Assembly (NCBI GenBank): GCA_025451135.1
Contig: JANWKW010000165.1
Location: 1-14,975, forward strand
Origin: Vulcanimicrobiia bacterium
GTDB lineage: Bacteria; Vulcanimicrobiota; Vulcanimicrobiia; Vulcanimicrobiales; Vulcanimicrobiaceae
DNA: 14,975 nucleotides
Direction of reading: 5' to 3'
Shown here piece by piece: positions 1 to 6,945 of this stretch. Each line of letters starts with the position of its first letter. The stretch's first letter is position 1. The notes below the pieces were generated by a model. The model saw only the letters and a program-made list of their open reading frames with translations, made no database searches and had not been told where the DNA came from. The translations under genes and the position numbers were made by a program.

Positions 1-180
1 AAGGGCGAGATCCGCAGCTTCGACGGCCGCGTGCGGCTGTGCCCGTACTACTTCGTCGCCGGCGACGACGCCAAGCTCGGCGGTATCCTCGCGACCATCG
101 CGCCGGCCGACAAACGGTTGATCCACGGCATGAGCGATGCCGTGATGGCGCCGTCGTGGTCGAAGCCCGGGGGCGCCTGA
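1..180 (+). CDS. 3' end of an unidentified gene (5' truncated)
   Basis: An open frame enters from the left edge and stops at TGA 178-180, giving the last 59 residues of a protein that starts outside the window. The visible tail contains LCPYYFVAGDDAKLGG and, near the end, HGMSDAVMAP, followed by a short SWSKPGGA tail. Codon use is the same GC-rich pattern as the neighbours, which supports real coding. I do not recognise the family from this fragment. It converges with the next gene, whose stop begins one base later (182), leaving no room for a separate terminator. Confidence 0.7.
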   Translation, partial: KGEIRSFDGRVRLCPYYFVAGDDAKLGGILATIAPADKRLIHGMSDAVMAPSWSKPGGA

Positions 181-181
181 C

Positions 182-799
182 CTAGGGCCGGCGGGTGATG
201 ACGAGCGGCTGTTCGGCCGACACCACGATCTCGTCCGGGACCATCGTCGCCGGGTCGTACCATTCGACCATCGGCACCGGACCGGTCACCGTCAGGCTGG
301 CGTCGGCGCTCGGCACGTCCGCCGGCCGCACCGGTTTGGCGGCGGCATCGGTGAGCAGCGCGGTCGCCTGACCGTAGATCGGCTGGATCAACTGGAGCGG
401 CGCGTTCGGCCAGGCGGCGACCTGCGACGGCAGCGCGATGAATCCGCTCATCAGGGCCCCGTCGACCAAGACGAATTGTTGACCCGGCGAGAGCGTGAAC
501 GACTGCGTACCGCCCAGACCGCTGACGGTCGCGGTCTTGCCCGCGAAGCTCGCCGACGAGTCGACGGCGTTGGCGCCCACCAGCAGATGCGCGCCGTACG
601 CCGTGACGGTCGCGTCGTCGCGGCCGAGCGTGAGGGTCGCTTTGGCCGATCCCGCGACGCCCTGGAACGAGCCGGCGCTGTCCTCGGCGATCGAGACGCT
701 CCCGTCGGGGTTGTGCGTCACCGTGATGGCGGTCTTGCCCGACGGGCTCCCGGCCAAGGTGGCGACGTAGTTGTAGGTTCCGGCGGCTATCGCGATCAC
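182..799 (-). CDS. small beta-rich protein of unknown function, coupled to the PLP enzyme gene
   Basis: Encodes 205 residues from a GTG at 799-797. The GTG overlaps the TGA of the upstream PLP-enzyme gene as GTGA (796-799), and an AAAGGA ribosome-binding site lies eight bases upstream inside that gene, so translation is probably coupled. The reading frame is open far upstream, but those codons are antiframe to the PLP enzyme and are not used. The first half (about residues 5-115) is rich in Gly, Ser, Thr and Ala, with alternating beta-type stretches such as TYNYVATLAG, SVSIAEDSAGSFQG and TATVSGLGG. The second half holds a proline-rich segment and VPMVEWYDPATMVPDEIVV. There is no signal peptide or membrane span with this start. 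The first half could be a lipocalin-like or other beta-barrel fold, but I recognise no family. The tight overlap implies a role alongside the PLP enzyme. Confidence 0.75.
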   Translation of the reverse strand: MIAIAAGTYNYVATLAGSPSGKTAITVTHNPDGSVSIAEDSAGSFQGVAGSAKATLTLGRDDATVTAYGAHLLVGANAVDSSASFAGKTATVSGLGGTQSFTLSPGQQFVLVDGALMSGFIALPSQVAAWPNAPLQLIQPIYGQATALLTDAAAKPVRPADVPSADASLTVTGPVPMVEWYDPATMVPDEIVVSAEQPLVITRRP

Positions 800-1947
800 G
801 CGGTCGGTCCTTTCGCAATGCGACGCGCGAGCGCGTCGAGCAGACGATCGATCTCGTCGGCCGTATTGTACCCATGCGGCGCGACCCGTATGCCGTTCGG
901 TCGCCAGGTCGTCACGATGCCTTCCTCGTGCTGGATCCCGCGACCGAGCGCGACCGGGTCGTGCCCGGGTACCGTAAACGTAACGATGCCCGACGAGGTC
1001 CCGTTCCCGCGCGGGCTCGCGACGGTCGCGCCGGTGCGCTCCAGACCCTCGCACAGTTGGTCGGTGAGCGCGAGGATGTGGGCGGCGATCGCCGCCGGAC
1101 CGGCCCGTTCCATGACGCCGATCGATTCGTGCAGGGAGAGGGCGCCGATGAAATTGGGCGTGCCGCCTTCGAAACGCGAACCGGCGTCGACGTAGCCTTG
1201 GTCGTAGTTGAGGAAGTCCCACATGTCGGCGGCGGAACGCCAGCCGGGCGCGGCGAGGCGCAATCGACCGCGCAGCTCCGGGCGCATCCACAGGAACGCG
1301 ACGCCTTGAAGCGCGAGCATCCACTTCGCCCCGCCGGCGTAGACCGCGTCGACTCCGCACGCGCCGACGTCGAGCGGAAAGCCCCCGAGCCCCTGCATCA
1401 CGTCGGCCGCCAAGAGCGTGTCGTTGGCGTGCGCGACCTCGGCCAATCCCGCCAGATCGTGCATGTAACCGTCGTGGAATGCGACCCACGAGACCGCGAC
1501 CAGGCGCGTCCTCGGCGTCAGCGCCGCGCGCAGCGCGTCGGGCGTCATGCGCGTCGTCGCCGTCTCGAACAGGCGCACGCCGACGCCGCGGTCGCGCAGC
1601 GCCAGCCACGGCACCGCATTCGAGGGGAACTCGTCGTCGCACAGCAGCATCTCGTCGCCGTCGCGCCAATCCAGACCGGCCGCGACCGCGTTGGCGCCGT
1701 CGCCGGTGTTGCGCAGGATCGCGACGTCGTCGCCGCCGGCGCCGATGAAGCGCCCGACCGACGCGCGGAACTCCGGCATCCGGTTCTCGTACGGGAAGAC
1801 GCCCATCACGCCGCCCTCGGCCTGGGCCGCGACGAACGCGTCGAGCGCGCGCTTCGTGGTCTGCGGCAGCACCCCGACGGCCGCGTGGTTGAAATACGCG
1901 TAGCGGTCGACGACGGCGAACTCGGGGCGGGGAAGCGGCGTGGCCAC
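796..1947 (-). CDS. class V aminotransferase / cysteine desulfurase-like PLP-dependent enzyme
   Basis: Encodes 383 residues, full length for the class V (fold type I) family. YFNHAAVGVLP near residue 20 is the typical N-terminal substrate loop. The cofactor site is clear: D182 and Q185 in LLAADVMQGLGG would contact the pyridine ring, and K208 in YAGGAKWML is the expected Schiff-base lysine. RFEGGTPNF (258-266) and R354 in NGIRVAPHGYNT match the C-terminal active-site loop and substrate-carboxylate arginine. There is no conserved cysteine loop of the IscS/SufS type, so sulfur transfer is unlikely. A kynureninase-, isopenicillin-N-epimerase- or aminotransferase-like activity on a small amino acid is more plausible; the substrate cannot be read from sequence. 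The start is GTG at 1947, because the next in-frame ATG would remove the N-terminal loop. It lies 13 bases after the phoU stop and overlaps the next gene by four bases. Confidence 0.88.
   Translation of the reverse strand: MATPLPRPEFAVVDRYAYFNHAAVGVLPQTTKRALDAFVAAQAEGGVMGVFPYENRMPEFRASVGRFIGAGGDDVAILRNTGDGANAVAAGLDWRDGDEMLLCDDEFPSNAVPWLALRDRGVGVRLFETATTRMTPDALRAALTPRTRLVAVSWVAFHDGYMHDLAGLAEVAHANDTLLAADVMQGLGGFPLDVGACGVDAVYAGGAKWMLALQGVAFLWMRPELRGRLRLAAPGWRSAADMWDFLNYDQGYVDAGSRFEGGTPNFIGALSLHESIGVMERAGPAAIAAHILALTDQLCEGLERTGATVASPRGNGTSSGIVTFTVPGHDPVALGRGIQHEEGIVTTWRPNGIRVAPHGYNTADEIDRLLDALARRIAKGPTA
808..813 (-). promoter_or_regulatory. ribosome-binding site deciding the GTG start at 799
   Basis: On the minus strand AAAGGA lies eight bases before the GTG at 799, inside the end of the upstream PLP-enzyme gene. 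Together with the GTGA stop/start overlap it supports choosing this start over codons further upstream. Confidence 0.6.
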
Positions 1948-1960
1948 GTTTCGGCGGCCC

Positions 1961-2596
1961 TTAGTTGGGGCCGATCATGTCCTTGGTATGCCACGCGATG
2001 TTGTTCGCCCGATCGCCGACGCGTTCGAGCGCGGCCAGGACGAACAGATAGCGGGTGCCGGCGCGGACCATCTCCGCGTCTTCCTGCATCTCTTGCTGCA
2101 GCAGCTTGATGCTGCGCTTGTAGAGCGCGTCGACCTCGTCGTCGCGTTCGATGGTGATGTCGGCCAGCGCGTTGTCGCGCTCGGTGTAGGCGCGCATCGC
2201 GTCGAGCAGCAGCGCGTGGGCGGCGCCGGCGATCCGGTCGACTTCGACCTTCTGCGGACGCAGCGGGACGTCGGCCAGCTTGATGGCGTTCTTGGCGATG
2301 TCGACGGCGTAATCGCCGACGCGCTCCAGATCGGTCGCGATCTCGAGCATCGCCGCGATCTCGCGCAGTTCGCCGGCGACCGGCTGCTGGCGCCAGATCA
2401 GCTCGATGCAGGCGGCCTCGATCTTGCGGCGCAGATCGTCGATGACGTCGTCGCCCGCCACGACGCGCGCGCCGGCGGAGGAGTCGCGGCGATCGAGCGC
2501 TTCGACCGAGACGCGGATGGCGTCGGCTGCGAGCGCGCCGAGGCGCACGACATCCAGTCGCGTCGCTTCGAGCGCCTCGTGATACGCGGTGCGCAC
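1961..2596 (-). CDS. phoU: PhoU-family phosphate signalling regulator
   Basis: Encodes 211 residues, all helical, the usual PhoU length. PhoU is a cytoplasmic dimer of two three-helix bundles that links the Pst phosphate transporter to the PhoR/PhoB sensor system and restrains phosphate uptake. Both metal-binding E/DxxxD repeats are present: DLERVGDYAVDIAKNAI (residues 89-105) and ALERVGDRANNIAWHT (189-204). The start is GTG at 2596, with a purine-rich GGAAGGGG about ten bases upstream. The frame stays open to 2725, but the extra residues do not resemble PhoU and would run through the promoter. It is the first gene of a minus-strand unit with the PLP enzyme. No pst, phoB or phoR gene is in the window, so a different partner, such as a Na/Pi symporter, is possible. 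Confidence 0.93.
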   Translation of the reverse strand: MRTAYHEALEATRLDVVRLGALAADAIRVSVEALDRRDSSAGARVVAGDDVIDDLRRKIEAACIELIWRQQPVAGELREIAAMLEIATDLERVGDYAVDIAKNAIKLADVPLRPQKVEVDRIAGAAHALLLDAMRAYTERDNALADITIERDDEVDALYKRSIKLLQQEMQEDAEMVRAGTRYLFVLAALERVGDRANNIAWHTKDMIGPN

Positions 2597-2640
2597 AGCC
2601 TGATTTCCCCTTCCGGTCGGCGGTCCTAGAGTCTTGAGGT

Positions 2641-2669
2641 AGTATACCGATAAGGGGGGTTCCCTGCAA
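2641..2669 (-). promoter_or_regulatory. sigma70-type promoter for the phoU operon
   Basis: Reading the minus strand, TTGCAG (plus 2664-2669) and TATACT (plus 2641-2646) are separated by exactly 17 bases. Each differs from consensus (TTGACA, TATAAT) at one or two positions. Predicted transcription starts near 2634, leaving a leader of about 38 bases before the phoU GTG. AT-rich elements are rare in this GC-rich sequence, which makes chance less likely. I saw no Pho-box direct repeats. The divergent hbd gene needs its own promoter in the same 122-base gap (2597-2718), but I could not identify a good one. Confidence 0.6.
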
Positions 2670-2718
2670 CGTAACGAATGGACCTGCGTTTTTCGCCATT
2701 CCCAGGGAGAGGTTAGTC

Positions 2719-3573
2719 GTGGCAAATATTCGGACCGTCGGCGTCTGTGGAGCGGGCCTGATGGGCAACGGCATCGCGCAGACCTGCGCCGTCGCCGGCT
2801 TTGATGTGGTCGTGATGGAGGTCGCCGAGGCGCCGCTCGCGCGCGGCCTGGCCTCGATCGGCACGTCGCTCGACAAGTTGGTCGAGAAGGGCAAGCTCGC
2901 GCAGGCCGACCGCGATGCCGCCTTCGCGCGCATCCGGACGACCACCGACGTTAAGGACCTTAAAGACTGCGACCTGATCGTCGAGGCGATCGTCGAGAAC
3001 GTCGCCGTCAAGCTTAAGCTCTTTAAGGAACTCGACGAGCTGTTGGCGCCGCACGCGATCATCTGCACGAACACCTCGAGCCTGTGCGTGATCGAGCTCG
3101 CCGCCGGGACGAAGCGGCCGGACAAGGTCGCCGGGCTCCACTTCTTCAACCCCGTCCCGATCATGAAACTGGTCGAGGTCGTCCGCACCATCGCGACCAG
3201 CCAGGAGACGGTCGACCGCCTCTTCGCCTTCGGCCAGAAGCTCGGCAAGGAACCGGTCCTCGCGCAAGACACCCCCGGCTTCATCGTCAACCGCCTGCTG
3301 ATCCCCTATCTGCTCTACGCGATCCGCTGCTATGAGGGCGGCCTCGCGAGCAAAGAGGACATCGACAAGGGCATGAAGCTCGGCTGCGGCTACCCGATGG
3401 GCCCGCTCGAACTGCTCGACTACGTCGGCCTGGACACGACCTACTACATCGCCGAGATCATGTTCGACGAGTTCAAGGATCCGATGATGGCCGCGCCGCC
3501 GCTGCTCAAGCGCATGGTGCTGGCCGGCCATTACGGCCGCAAGAGCGGCAAGGGGTTCTACGACTATGCCTGA
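2719..3573 (+). CDS. hbd: 3-hydroxybutyryl-CoA dehydrogenase (short-chain L-3-hydroxyacyl-CoA dehydrogenase)
   Basis: Encodes 284 residues, matching the usual length of stand-alone Hbd/PaaH/FadB2 enzymes. It oxidises (S)-3-hydroxyacyl-CoA to 3-oxoacyl-CoA with NAD(P), or the reverse. The Rossmann glycine motif GAGLMGNGIAQ is at residues 11-21. The family signature includes catalytic H141 in GLHFFNPVPIMKLVEVV, its partner E153, and conserved N191 in PGFIVNR. NTSSL at 118-122 and GFYDY at the C-terminus are also typical. The start is GTG at 2719, with a strong AGGGAGAGG site at 2704-2712. The next gene starts inside its last codons (eight-base overlap), so the two are almost certainly co-translated. 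Preference for C4 over longer chains cannot be fixed from sequence. Confidence 0.95.
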   Translation: MANIRTVGVCGAGLMGNGIAQTCAVAGFDVVVMEVAEAPLARGLASIGTSLDKLVEKGKLAQADRDAAFARIRTTTDVKDLKDCDLIVEAIVENVAVKLKLFKELDELLAPHAIICTNTSSLCVIELAAGTKRPDKVAGLHFFNPVPIMKLVEVVRTIATSQETVDRLFAFGQKLGKEPVLAQDTPGFIVNRLLIPYLLYAIRCYEGGLASKEDIDKGMKLGCGYPMGPLELLDYVGLDTTYYIAEIMFDEFKDPMMAAPPLLKRMVLAGHYGRKSGKGFYDYA

Positions 3574-4354
3574 GTTCGAGACGATCCTGCTCGAGCGCGA
3601 CGGCGTGGTGGCGACCGTCACGCTGAACCGCCCGCAGACCCTCAACGCGCTCAACGCGCAGCTGCTCGGAGAACTCTCGAGCGCGCTCTCGTCGCTCGAT
3701 GCCGACGGGGAGATCCGCGCGGTCGTGATCACCGGCTCGGGGCAGAAGGCGTTCGCGGCGGGCGCCGACATCGGCGAACTCAACGCGCTCGGCGGCGCGG
3801 CTGCCGGCGCCGATAAGGCGCGCGTGGGCCAGGCCGTCACGCTGCAGATCGAGCGGATGCGCAAGCCCGTCATCATGGCGGTCAACGGCTTCGCGCTCGG
3901 CGGCGGCTGCGAACTGGCGATGGCCGGCGACATCATGATCGCCAGCGACAACGCCAAGTTCGGCCAGCCCGAGGTCAACCTCGGCCTGATCCCCGGCTAC
4001 GGCGGCTCGCAGCGTACGACCCGCCTGGTCGGGCGCGGGATGGCGATGTATCTGTGCCTGACCGGCGAGATCGTCGACGCCGCCGAGGCCCTGCGCATCG
4101 GCCTCGTGCAGAAGGTCGTGCCGCAGGCCGATCTGCCGACCGAAGCCAAACGGATCGCGAACCTCATCGCCGGGAAGGCGCCGCTCGCGATCGCCGCCTG
4201 CAAGCGCGTCATCAACGACGGCGCGCACCTCTCGACGCCGGACGCGCTCGAACTCGAAGCGGCCGCTTTCGGCGACCTGGTCACGACCCACGACTTCAAA
4301 GAAGGCACCGGCGCGTTCCTCGAAAAGCGCAAACCGGAGTGGACCTCGACGTAG
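3566..4354 (+). CDS. enoyl-CoA hydratase / crotonase
   Basis: Encodes 262 residues, standard for a crotonase. It hydrates 2-enoyl-CoA to 3-hydroxyacyl-CoA, the step next to Hbd. Visible features are the N-terminal LNRPQTLNALN (20-30), the first oxyanion-hole loop FAAGADI (63-69), and the second in GFALGGGCELAMAGD (108-122). Both catalytic glutamates are present: E116 in GGGCE and E136 in GQPEVNLGLIPGYGG. The two-glutamate arrangement argues for hydratase activity rather than isomerase, hydrolase or dehalogenase relatives. The start is ATG at 3566, eight bases inside the end of hbd, with AAGGGG about ten bases upstream. The hbd-ech pair matches clusters of butanoate, polyhydroxybutyrate or beta-oxidation metabolism. 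Confidence 0.94.
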   Translation: MPEFETILLERDGVVATVTLNRPQTLNALNAQLLGELSSALSSLDADGEIRAVVITGSGQKAFAAGADIGELNALGGAAAGADKARVGQAVTLQIERMRKPVIMAVNGFALGGGCELAMAGDIMIASDNAKFGQPEVNLGLIPGYGGSQRTTRLVGRGMAMYLCLTGEIVDAAEALRIGLVQKVVPQADLPTEAKRIANLIAGKAPLAIAACKRVINDGAHLSTPDALELEAAAFGDLVTTHDFKEGTGAFLEKRKPEWTST

Positions 4355-4371
4355 TCACGACCCGCGGCCCG

Positions 4372-5307
4372 ATGCGTTCGTATGATATGGGTCTCGTTCG
4401 CGTCGCTCTCGTCGCTCTCGTATTGCTCCCGGCGTTCGCGGCACCGATCCGCGCCGACGACTACGGGCCGCGACGGGGCGTTCGCGAGGTCCGCGCCGCC
4501 GTGCCGGCGCTGGTGCATCGGACCATGCGGGAACTCTTCCTCGGCAGCCCCATCGTCGACGACGCGATCGTCGGCAGCGACAATGCGATCGTCGATTTCC
4601 ACGGCGACCGCGGGCGCGGGATCGCGGCTCTCACCTACAAGAACGCGACCTGGTGGCTCGTCGGTTCGGTCTTCGAGCAGCAGCGCGCGGGTTGGTCGTG
4701 GTGGACCGGCGATTCGCCGGCAGCGCCCTGGAGCTGCAGGACCACGACGAAGACCGCTCCTACGGCAGCGTATCTTCGCGATGCCCTTGGCGCGGACGCG
4801 GCGACGGTCGCGCTGTGGACGGCGCACGGCAGGGATCCGCGGGACGTCGTTCTTCCCTTCTCTCCTATCCGGGGGAGCGACATGCCGCAAGCGTGCGCCA
4901 CCGGCGCGATCTACATCGTGAACGGCCATACGTCCGTCGCGAACGACGCGGGCTATCGCGTTTCGTGGACGTCGCCCGAAGCCTTCGGCCTCGCGAACGT
5001 GCATGGACGGGCGCCCGACGATGCCGAGATGAGCGGACCCGGGGCTAACTCGATCTTCTACATCTATGCGAACGGCGGTCCGGTCGCGTTGTCGGCGCCG
5101 AAAAGCACGCTCTCGATCTGGTGTCCGTTCGTCCTCGATACCGGTGTGCATTACATCATCGAGTTCTCCGGCGCCGACGGTCGGCTCGGTCCGATCCGCG
5201 CGACCTTGAACGACAACACGCTCACCTTCGAGATCCCGGCGTTCACCGCTCCGGCCAAGGCCGATCTGCGCGGCGAGGTCGACTACCTGCCCTACCGGAA
5301 GCGTTAG
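4372..5307 (+). CDS. secreted protein of unknown function
   Basis: Encodes 311 residues, starting 17 bases after the crotonase stop. The N-terminus is a clear Sec signal: MGLVRVALVALVLLPAFAA with a likely cleavage after PIRA (residue 28), leaving a mature protein beginning DDYG. The mature part is rich in Trp and aromatic residues (WWLVG at 94-98, GWSWWTG at 107-113) and has three cysteines (122, 175, 251), with C251 in SIWCPFVL. Later segments such as YHIIEF-like GVHYIIEFSG and LTFEIPAFTA look beta-rich. I recognise no domain. A second in-frame ATG at 4387 (M6) would give a more compact signal peptide. Neither start has a good ribosome-binding site, so the exact start is uncertain. A TATGAT at 4381-4386 has no matching -35. 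It may be co-transcribed with hbd-ech but is not obviously related to them. Confidence 0.8.
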   Translation: MRSYDMGLVRVALVALVLLPAFAAPIRADDYGPRRGVREVRAAVPALVHRTMRELFLGSPIVDDAIVGSDNAIVDFHGDRGRGIAALTYKNATWWLVGSVFEQQRAGWSWWTGDSPAAPWSCRTTTKTAPTAAYLRDALGADAATVALWTAHGRDPRDVVLPFSPIRGSDMPQACATGAIYIVNGHTSVANDAGYRVSWTSPEAFGLANVHGRAPDDAEMSGPGANSIFYIYANGGPVALSAPKSTLSIWCPFVLDTGVHYIIEFSGADGRLGPIRATLNDNTLTFEIPAFTAPAKADLRGEVDYLPYRKR

Positions 5308-5311
5308 CCGC

Positions 5312-6340
5312 TTAGGCGGGTATTTCGTCCGCGAAGCGATCCCACGTCTCTTTGAGCGCGCGCTTGTCGGCGTCGCTTGCGAACGTGGCGTCGAGGGTGG
5401 CGCGGTTGAGCGCCCACAGCTCGTCCCAGCCGAAGCCCTGCGAGGCGAGCGTCCGGTACTCGTTGGTCAGGTCGGTCTCGAACATCGCCGGATCGTCGGA
5501 GTTGACGGTCACGTAGACGCCCGCGTCCTTGAGCGCGCGGATCTGATGCGGCGCGCCCGGCGCGGTCACGCCGACGCGATAGTTGCTCTGCGGACAGATC
5601 TCGAGCGGGATCTGGGTCTGGCGCAAGCGCGCGAGCAGATCGGGATCGTCGAGGCTCATCACGCCGTGACCGATGCGTTCCGCGCCGAGCGCGTCGAGCG
5701 CGCCGATCATGCTGGCGGTGCCGACCGTCTCGCCGGCGTGGGCGACGACGTGCAGACCGGCCTGACGCGCGGCCCGATAGGTCTGCGCGAAGAGTTCCGG
5801 CGGGAAGCCGATCTCGGGACCGCCCAGACCGACGCCGATGAAGACGCCGCGCTTGCGGCCTTCGATCGCGAGGTCGAGGACCTTGGCCTGCGAGGCCGGG
5901 ATCTCGCGCGAGATGTCGGCGATGAACCGGACCGCGACGCCGTGCGCGGCCTCGACTTCTTCGGCCGCTCCGCGGATCGCATCGAGGAAGGCCGAGCGAT
6001 CGATATGCTCGGGTAGCAGTGAGCACGAGACGAACGTCTCGGTGTACTTGATGTTGAGCGCTGCCTGCTGCTCGCCGAACCGGCGGACCAGCAGCGCGTA
6101 GTCGTCGGCGGTGCGCAGGAACTTCGTGCAGCCGACGTAGACCTCGATGAAGTGGTTGAAATCGCGGAACTTGAAATATTCGTTCCACTGCGGCAAGTCG
6201 TCGGTCGCGAGCTCGATGCCGTTGCGCTTGGCGATCTCGAAGTAGGTCGCCGCCGCCGTCGCACCCTCGAGGTGGACGTGGATCTCGGCCTTCGGCATGC
6301 GCGAAAGACGCGCCGTCAATACATCGTCGTGGTCAGCCAT
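5312..6340 (-). CDS. adenosine deaminase family enzyme (adenosine/adenine/aminofutalosine deaminase)
   Basis: Encodes 342 residues, normal for the adenosine deaminase superfamily (COG1816-type). These are cytosolic zinc hydrolases that replace a purine 6-amino group by oxygen. Zinc ligands are H21 and H23 in AEIHVHLEG, H201 in HAGE (with catalytic E204), and D282 in VNSDDP. The catalytic histidine is H225 in RIGHG. EICPQSNYRVG at 247-257 is the usual CPxSN strand. The family also contains adenine deaminases and 6-aminodeoxyfutalosine deaminases of the alternative menaquinone pathway, and motifs alone do not separate these. The start is ATG at 6340, preceded by a modest GGCGGG. The gene is the last of the thiolase-TlpA unit (35 bases after tlpA) and converges with the secreted-protein gene, with four bases between stops. 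Confidence 0.92.
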   Translation of the reverse strand: MADHDDVLTARLSRMPKAEIHVHLEGATAAATYFEIAKRNGIELATDDLPQWNEYFKFRDFNHFIEVYVGCTKFLRTADDYALLVRRFGEQQAALNIKYTETFVSCSLLPEHIDRSAFLDAIRGAAEEVEAAHGVAVRFIADISREIPASQAKVLDLAIEGRKRGVFIGVGLGGPEIGFPPELFAQTYRAARQAGLHVVAHAGETVGTASMIGALDALGAERIGHGVMSLDDPDLLARLRQTQIPLEICPQSNYRVGVTAPGAPHQIRALKDAGVYVTVNSDDPAMFETDLTNEYRTLASQGFGWDELWALNRATLDATFASDADKRALKETWDRFADEIPA

Positions 6341-6375
6341 ATTCCCGCCAGTTTACCACGGCCGTCAACGGAGGT

Positions 6376-6945
6376 TCAGCCGCCGGCGGTCAGGGTCTTC
6401 CGGGCGTTCTCCATATTCGCGGCCAGCAGCGGATTGAAGCCGGCCCAGGTCGCCCGGATGCGTCCCTGCGGGTCGATCACGACCATCGTCGGCAGGCCCT
6501 CGATGGCGAAGTAGCCCTGCGAGACGTACTGCGGATCGAGCACGACGCCGCGCAGGTCGTGGGCCTTCGCGTAGGTCGCCGCCGCGATCCGCGGTTCGCC
6601 CACGTTGACCGGGACGACGTCCACCTCGGGATGCGCCTTGGCGTACCCCTCGGCCAGCGGCAGCGAGAGCCGGCACGGCTCGCACCACGACGCCCAGAAA
6701 TCGAGGAAGACGACCCGGCCGCGATGCGCGGTCAGCGCGAACGTCCCGCCGTCGAGCTGCTTGTAGGTGACGTGCGGCGCCTCGAACGCCTTCGACGCCC
6801 GGTCGAACGCGCGCGGAGCCACGAACCACTTCCATGCGACGAACGCGATGACGGCGATCGCGAGGACGTCCAACAGACGTCCCCACGAGAGCCACGATCG
6901 CGTGCGCGGTTCGGGCGGATCAGTCGGCGACGAAGACCGCTGCAA
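6376..6945 (-). CDS. TlpA/ResA-like membrane-anchored thioredoxin
   Basis: Encodes up to 189 residues: a short basic N-terminus, one membrane anchor (about residues 24-42, LLDVLAIAVIAFVAWKWFV), then an extracytoplasmic thioredoxin fold. The redox site is FWASWCEPC, with C88 and C91, and the cis-proline is P152 in GLPTMVVIDPQGRI. WCxPC with the inserted helix is typical of TlpA/ResA/CcmG proteins. These reduce apocytochrome c or other exported cysteine proteins; a role in repair of exported proteins is equally possible because no cytochrome gene is nearby. No ATG or GTG precedes the anchor in frame. The best start is TTG at 6945, inside the last 26 bases of the thiolase gene, which keeps the basic residues before the anchor. 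A TTG at 6873, with GGGGA six bases upstream, is the alternative (165 residues). Confidence 0.85.
   Translation of the reverse strand: MQRSSSPTDPPEPRTRSWLSWGRLLDVLAIAVIAFVAWKWFVAPRAFDRASKAFEAPHVTYKQLDGGTFALTAHRGRVVFLDFWASWCEPCRLSLPLAEGYAKAHPEVDVVPVNVGEPRIAAATYAKAHDLRGVVLDPQYVSQGYFAIEGLPTMVVIDPQGRIRATWAGFNPLLAANMENARKTLTAGG

Noticed and set aside
2643..2648. TATACC as a plus-strand -10 for hbd
   Set aside because: No acceptable -35 lies 16-18 bases upstream; the same bases fit the phoU promoter on the other strand much better.
5308..5319. CCGC-TTAG-GCGG hairpin between convergent genes
   Set aside because: Only four base pairs with no T-run; too weak to call a terminator.
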